A program made the position numbers and the translations under genes. The notes beneath the pieces were generated by a model. The model saw only the letters and a program-made list of their open reading frames with translations, was not told where the DNA came from and made no database searches. 64,000 bases of DNA. It comes from Drosophila persimilis. Taxonomy: Eukaryota; Arthropoda; Insecta; Diptera; Drosophilidae. How positions within the stretch are numbered: position 1 is the first letter of the stretch; every line of letters starts with the position of its first letter. Shown piece after piece: positions 58,756-64,000 of this stretch. The stretch spans positions 13,206,001 through 13,270,000 of the forward strand of contig NW_020825288.1 in NCBI RefSeq assembly GCF_003286085.1, given 5' to 3'.

Positions 58756-60634
58756 TTATATCCAGAGCCACTGATCTGCTGGCCGCCGATGGAAGACCTG
58801 TCGCGTCTCCTGCGACTGTAGTGGCCGGAAGTTGTTTAGCAATGGTCGGCCATGGCGGTTCCGCAGTTGCCAGAACTTTGGCAGATCCTGGTGGGAGATG
58901 GGCAGCACCTCGGCAAACACGTGCCACAGCACAGAGGGCGAACAGGGCGGCGTTGTCAGCGAACCCTTGTAGCAGTAAAAGTTCCCCCGATCCAGATTGC
59001 TCAAGAGCGATCCGAGTGTGATCAGAACTGGAGGTACATAGGTGCTGTTGAAGTCTCCCAGGTGCAGCAGCGATCCAAAGATCTCGGTGAGTCCTGGCTG
59101 GTAGAAGGAGGGTCCTGTCTGCAGGCAGATGATTTGGTATTAGTTTTCGAGCCTCTCGAGAGCTACCCGATCCTCACTCACCCGAACCACCTTGAAGAGC
59201 ACTGCCAGCACAGCCAGGCCGTCGGTGTTGTTTCGTGCCTCCTCAGTGGTGCTGTACTTGGTGTTGCGATGCACAATATGCATTTCCAGATCGTACCGCC
59301 GGCCATTGAGCAAATGCTCTGAGCCTTTGCTCTGCTGTGAGCCCCAGTGGAAGTGCACCTCCCTGGCCTCGTAAAAGTCCTGCAGCAGGCCGCCAGTCAC
59401 AGAGGGACGCTCCCCAAAGACCGTGGGAGGAATGGCAAAATTTACTAAAATACAATTTTCGAGTGCTTTTCAGGGATAAAAATGTTTCTTGCCTGTATGT
59501 CCTGAGTTTTGTATTCTTAAGAGATCTTGGAACAGCTCGTCGTAGCCAGCGAATTGCAAGGGAGGCAGGCCAATGGGTATCACCTTGTGCCTACTGATGG
59601 CAATCGGTGACTGCTCTGCCCCGCCACAGAGGGGAAAAGTTTCATGCCATTTGTTGGAATCAACGTAGTTGAATTTTCGCTCTACAGTACCAAAATCTAA
59701 AGGGAAAATACTCTCTTAGTTGAATTGTAATCCCATTTTTAAAAACAATTTTCTTGAAGATCTCTATATTTATTGTCTTTGTAATGGTTGTTTCCACTAT
59801 TTGGGTAATCTTTCCCTTGGCAATAGGCTTGGTCACTTTGCAAACGATTAGGAAGTTTCACTCCGCGATTTCCTCACTGAGGTATTCGGATTTCCAACCA
59901 TTTCGTAGAGTCTCTGATTTACCTCTAAGTGGGGCTTAATTGCTTTATTTCGGGGGCAGATCATGGATATTCCTTTTCGTTTCTTTACATTGTTCGGCGG
60001 CAGGTTTTATAACAATGAAAAGCCACCATCCCATCCACCATCTACCATCTGTGGGCACGACTGGGACTGCGCCATCTACTCCGCCTCCGCAATTGACGCG
60101 CTCATTGGCTTTCATGGAGCATTTGTGCATGCAAATTTAATTATTGTTATTATTTACAAGCCACTGGATTGTTTGCCATCCATTAGACGATGCCAGTTAT
60201 ATTTGCTTTGAGTGTGACACACGGGGGTTCAGCTCACTTTGGCCTGGAGATGGCTCATAAATTCGTCGGGTCCCAGACCAGACAAGACCAGACCAGACCC
60301 TCTGCGGAGCTACGCAATCACAATCACAATCACATAGGCCTAAAATTGGGGGGATAGACAGTGGACATGTCTCTTATGCTCCAGCGCCCACGACGGGTAG
60401 GGGAGATGGTAGGTAGATCGGCTTCGATCGGTGTCTGGCGTCTCAATATCAAGGAGATCCACTTTAGAAACGGCAATCTTTTGAAGATATATATTCTTTG
60501 GTTGCGCTTGGTTGATTTGCAGATACATCCGTAATGATCCGTAATCAGTTTCCAATGCATCAATACTCACTCGTTGCAAACGGCAGCAGAAACAAAAGTC
60601 GCTGATAGAAGTCATCAAAAGCAGGAAAATGCAT
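58756..60634 (-). CDS. Alpha carbonic anhydrase, probably secreted
   Basis: Exons 60634-60571, 59696-59493, 59444-59182, 59118-58756; 894 nt, 297 aa. It catalyses reversible hydration of CO2. The three zinc histidines are present with the standard spacing: H120 and H122 in EVHFHWGSQQSKGSEH and H145 in LEMHIVHRN. The active-site block SLTTPPC, the GHTV element carrying the proton-shuttle His, and the two cysteines used for the disulphide of extracellular forms (LCGGAEQSPI and TTPPCSPS) are also present. The start MHFPAFDDFYQRLLFLLPFA gives a short hydrophobic leader, a weak signal peptide. The intron at 59445-59492 is only 48 nt and has a GC donor (ACAG|GCAAGA), needed to keep the frame. No membrane anchor is seen at the C-terminus. 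Confidence 0.85.
59697..60570 (-). other. First intron of the carbonic anhydrase gene, 874 nt
   Basis: Donor A|GTGAGT, acceptor TTTCCCTTTAG. Contains short repeats (AGACCAGAC units near 60276-60298, CACAATCACAAT near 60318-60331) and no supported coding region. Confidence 0.6.
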
Positions 60635-60736
60635 TTTCCACCCACCCACAAAAGGCACACACTACACAACCGAAAGATACAAGATGAAAGACACGATCCG
60701 TACCACACCAAAGAGATCCACGCACGTTTCTCTGCA

Positions 60737-60774
60737 GACTGAGCCGTGGCCAGAGTTGGCCAAAACCTTTATAT
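60737..60774 (-). promoter_or_regulatory. TATA box and initiator of the carbonic anhydrase gene
   Basis: On the minus strand TATAAA (plus-strand TTTATA, 60768-60773) lies 33 bases upstream of the A in an initiator TCAGTC (60742-60737, A at 60740). The ATG at 60634 is about 105 bases downstream. The spacing is close to ideal. No DPE is seen. Confidence 0.6.
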
Positions 60775-60799
60775 TGGCTGCCAAAAGGGCCTCCACTGA

Positions 60800-62080
60800 G
60801 AGCAGCATTGTCAAACGCTCGACGGAGCAGCAGTAGCAGCTCTCGAGGAGATGGTTATCTGGGCTCGACTGGCAAATACCTCTGGTAGTCAGTGCCGTAA
60901 CCTAAGCACTTCGTTCAACCGAAATAATGAGAGAGCTAGGTAGGAATACAGAAGATGGAATCAATGTTATAATCAAAATTTATGCTTGTTCGATTATGAA
61001 AATGGAAAGATACAATATAATTATTATACTGTACAGATATCAATGGGAATGCAAATTTCGTTCATAAAGATTTTTAAAGAAAGCGAAAGGTAAAAAGTAG
61101 TTCTGGAGATTATGTGACATGGAAATACCAAATAATACTTGGCTTGCATAATTCATATATTATCTGGATATTGGACATTTTCAATTAGCCAGAAGCCATA
61201 AAGACAATTATTTAAAATATTCCAATATTCCATTATGCACATGGAATGTTTCCGATTTCTATGAATTCTTGAGTTCTGCTTTAAGTTTGAAAGTTGAAAA
61301 ATCAACTTTGAAGGCAGAAGGGCTGGGTAGATTAATTCTGCTCTTAGCAGGTTTAAAGATACGGATATTTAAAGGTACGGTACATATGTACATACTAGTA
61401 TGTACGAGTATATGTATAGTGCAAAAGAGTGACATAAGTTTCGGAACATGAGCGTATTGCCAGCAGCTTTCAGGTGCATTCATTTTAATTATTTCGCTGG
61501 CAGGCTAATTGATCTCCAGGGTTTTTGTTATAAAAAGCTGCTCTGCCTGAAAGAGCCTCTTTCCATAGCAATAACTTGAGCAGCAAGAACCCTTTCGCAG
61601 TGCGGAGTAATCGTGTATTTTTAAAGTTGGTAGGCTTATCACAGTTTTATAAAATATTCGAAAACTATGTTGTGCTGTACCACTTTACCATTAATATATT
61701 TACATAAGTGCATACCTTTATCAACGAAATTATTCAAATTTTTCGGTAATGAAACTTAATATCTCTTGAGGATCTTGAGAATAAATAAATGTACATACAT
61801 ATGTTCTTCCAAAGATGCTGAGTGTGTATAAATTGGTTGGACGTTTACGGATAATAAGCTAAAAAATAGGATCACCCTTTTTTTCTGAATGTTTCGCTAC
61901 TTTTTATGTTGAAAGAGCTTTCGAATTCTTCCAGGTATTCTTATCAAAAAGATCTTGGGTTAGTTTTTTTAAATCTACGTAGGACTGGCAAATCATTTCA
62001 ATGAAAGTTTTCTAAATTTGAGCCCTTCATTCAATATTCTTTATTATTTAGTGTAAAACTGCAGTTGTTATTGATTTTTC
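60800..62080. other. Intergenic region, no gene recognised
   Basis: AT-rich DNA with short frames only. Contains an 18-bp perfect palindrome at 61388-61405 and several ATATGTACATA-type stretches. Confidence 0.5.
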
Positions 62081-62495
62081 CAATCGCAGCTGTTCGAAAA
62101 GCGCCAACAGTAAAGCAAAACCAACAACAAGAGCAGAAGCAGTGCATCAGCTCTGCAGCAGAGAGCATCAGCTGTCGACCGACTGCAAGAGTGTGTGAGA
62201 GATCCGAAGCGTCACAGCGACGCGTGGTCCAACCCATCGAAAGCAGTGATAAAATTGTTTGCCAATACGAATTTTTGCTTAGTACAAAGCGCCGGCAGCA
62301 GAAGCATCCGCAGCAGAAGCATCCGCAGCAGCCATTGGGAACTGGAGCGGAGGAACTATGGCTATCCGCAAGTTCTTGCGAAGCAAACTGTAACGTATCT
62401 AACGCAACCTTAACAAAAACTACGTCAAACAAGTAACAATCAACCAATAACAAACAACAACACGAGCAACAAAAGAATAAATATGCGTTCCAAGC
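62081..62495 (+). promoter_or_regulatory. CG7059: Probable 5' UTR exon of the phosphoglycerate mutase paralogue
   Basis: A/C-rich, leader-like sequence with few ATGs ends in a strong donor, AAGC|GTAAGT at 62495. An ATG at 62483 opens just before the donor. The matching acceptor is TTAATTGCAG before 63667. The start of the exon is not determined. Confidence 0.4.
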
Positions 62496-63666
62496 GTAAG
62501 TGTTGGGCGGATCAGCGATCGAAGAGATGAATGGTATTCCAGCCACGGCTTTTGATATTGGTTTTCATTCATAATTCAACTCCAACAATCTGATCTGACT
62601 TCTCAGGGTTAAGATTACTATAGCGTCTAGACTATTCTTTTTTGTTCTATTTATATTTCTACAATCCATTTCGATTGTTTTCTATTGCTCTCTTTTTGTT
62701 ATATCACACTGAAATATTCACTCTGTTCATTGTTTTCAAAAACGTTGTACCTTTTGTACCAACAAGAACATGTAGGTATTGCTTAAATTGTTTAAAATCT
62801 GTCCAGTTCGGTAAAGTGATCGTAAGAAAAAAGGCTGTGGCTGCAAATTAGTTTGTGGAAATGGTAACGAAAACAAAAAAGGGTCGAATCAAAGGCAGTT
62901 GCTGGAGTACCATTAATGGCCCAAGAATTAGGCGCGAGCACGATTAAACCTATCTATTCGAATGCGAATATGGAATGCAGGAAAACAGTGCTGGAGAGGA
63001 GAATGAGCCGAGCAAAACAAAAGAAGATGAACGAAACAAGCCATGAGGGAGGGAAGGGCAAAAGGTGTATACAATGGTGTGTGTGTGTGTGTGTGTGTGC
63101 TGCTGTCTGGACATCAGATAATGCGAATTATATTCTGTTTTGTCTCGTCATGTTCTCGGAGCGCGCGTTTTTCTCTCGCTTCTTGTTTGTATCTTTCAGA
63201 TACTATCGTTCGTACACTAGCCGAAAATATGTGAGGAATGCGCGTCTTGTTGTCTTGTCGTCGTCGTCGTGGTTTCTGAGCCGCGTGAGTGTGAGTCCAG
63301 ACCAGCTCAGCCCCGGCATCGGCATCGGCATCGGAAGCGAAACAATCGCATAGACAGCGCTGAGGTGAACACACACATTCAAATTAACCAGCGCGACTTA
63401 GCTACCGTTATCTCCAGTTATGAGGTAGATTAGGATTCCCCGTGTTCCCACACTCATCGCCTAATCTGCTGGGATCCATTATCAAACAGCCTTATAATGG
63501 ATATACTTAGCAGTAGTAGCAAAACAGAGCTAGCGATAAATCTGCCAAACACCAGAAGCACTTCGCGAGTAGAAACAAAACTCTAAAGATTATTCAGCTA
63601 TACTCGTATAATCGTACAATATCGGGCCTATTCAAGCAGTTAACTTCACCATTATCTTAATTGCAG
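62496..63666 (+). other. CG7059: Probable leader intron of the phosphoglycerate mutase paralogue
   Basis: 1.17 kb without supported coding sequence. Contains a GT run at 63077-63098. Confidence 0.4.
63077..63098 (+). repeat. GT microsatellite
   Basis: About 11 consecutive GT units inside the probable leader intron of the mutase paralogue. Confidence 0.9.
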
Positions 63667-63679
63667 CTCCCAGTTCAAG

Positions 63680-64000
63680 ATGAAGACGAATCGTCTGGTG
63701 TTGCTGCGACACGGAGAGAGCGAGTTCAATCTGGAGAACAAATTCTGCGGCTGGCACGATGCGCCACTCACTGAAAACGGTAATTGAACTCAGATTCGAA
63801 CAAACCAATCTGATCTATAATACTAATGGAGACTCATCATCTTCACTCCGAGCCAGGTGAACGAGAGGCCTGCATGGTGGCCAGTCCAGCGCTCCTCCAG
63901 TCGAAACTTGATTTCGATGTGGTCTACACTTCGGTGTTGGATCGCTCCAAAAAGTCCGCCGAGCTGATACTGAGCAATATGAACCGCGCCTATGTGCCGA
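63680..64000 (+). CDS. CG7059: Phosphoglycerate mutase paralogue, 5' part only
   Basis: Exons 63680-63779 and 63857 to the window edge (partial). The first 81 codons match cofactor-dependent (2,3-bisphosphoglycerate) phosphoglycerate mutase, which interconverts 3- and 2-phosphoglycerate in glycolysis. The phosphohistidine motif is [20 protein letters not shown] followed by HDAPLTENG. The second exon gives [20 protein letters not shown], matching the conserved YTSVL.R segment. The usual KRAIRTA after SVL is DRSKKSA, and the region between the two motifs is divergent, so this looks like a paralogue rather than the main Pglym enzyme. It carries a short intron (77 nt, ACG|GTAATT). The rest of the gene is outside the window. 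Confidence 0.85.

Overview
The window is a 64 kb piece of a Drosophila-type nuclear genome. The evidence is short GT-AG introns (mostly 48-70 nt), long introns full of CA/AG/CAG microsatellites, glutamine-rich proteins, AATAAA poly(A) signals, Ohler motif 1 and DRE-like promoter elements, an INE-1-like repeat, and proteins closest to fly families (Sba, Ndc1, Pyk and relatives). The species cannot be fixed from the sequence alone. It does not look like D. melanogaster itself; an obscura-group fly is possible but not shown. I saw no tRNA, rRNA or CRISPR array.

Layout. Positions 1-1300 hold a probable 3' UTR of an upstream gene. A small unrecognised membrane-protein gene lies on the minus strand (1348-2361). 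The left half, 2.8-34 kb, is one large minus-strand gene, the six-banded/MBD5-6 homologue. It has eight coding exons encoding about 1741 aa, with an MBD near the N-terminus, a Q-rich middle and a C-terminal PWWP, and introns up to 11 kb. From 34 kb on the DNA is compact: an elongase (ELO) relic, Ndc1, three tandem Opa3-like genes, pyruvate kinase Pyk, a pyruvate kinase paralogue, a TARBP1/Trm3-type tRNA methyltransferase, two tandem BESS-motif genes, a GPDH paralogue with a very long C-terminal extension, a secreted alpha carbonic anhydrase, and the first part of a phosphoglycerate mutase paralogue that runs off the right edge.

The exon models were built by hand from splice sites and phase. 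The sba, Pyk, Ndc1, Opa3, methyltransferase, BESS, GPDH and carbonic anhydrase models all close in frame with no internal stop.

Most interesting points. The GPDH-like gene has replacements at several cofactor and substrate positions. It splices in frame into a 1092-residue charged, proline-rich tail ending in a short hydrophobic segment, while keeping the last intron would end a normal-sized 358-aa protein. The pyruvate kinase paralogue keeps its catalytic residues but has lost both loops that bind fructose-1,6-bisphosphate. Together with Pyk and the PGAM paralogue these form a cluster of glycolysis-related genes within about 20 kb. Other items are a 48-nt GC-AG intron in the carbonic anhydrase, a roughly 318-nt AG-free zone before the last sba exon, an AUG-less in-frame extension upstream of Pyk, a possible uORF whose stop overlaps the PGAM start, a decayed elongase fragment, and a MITE-like insertion beside Pyk.
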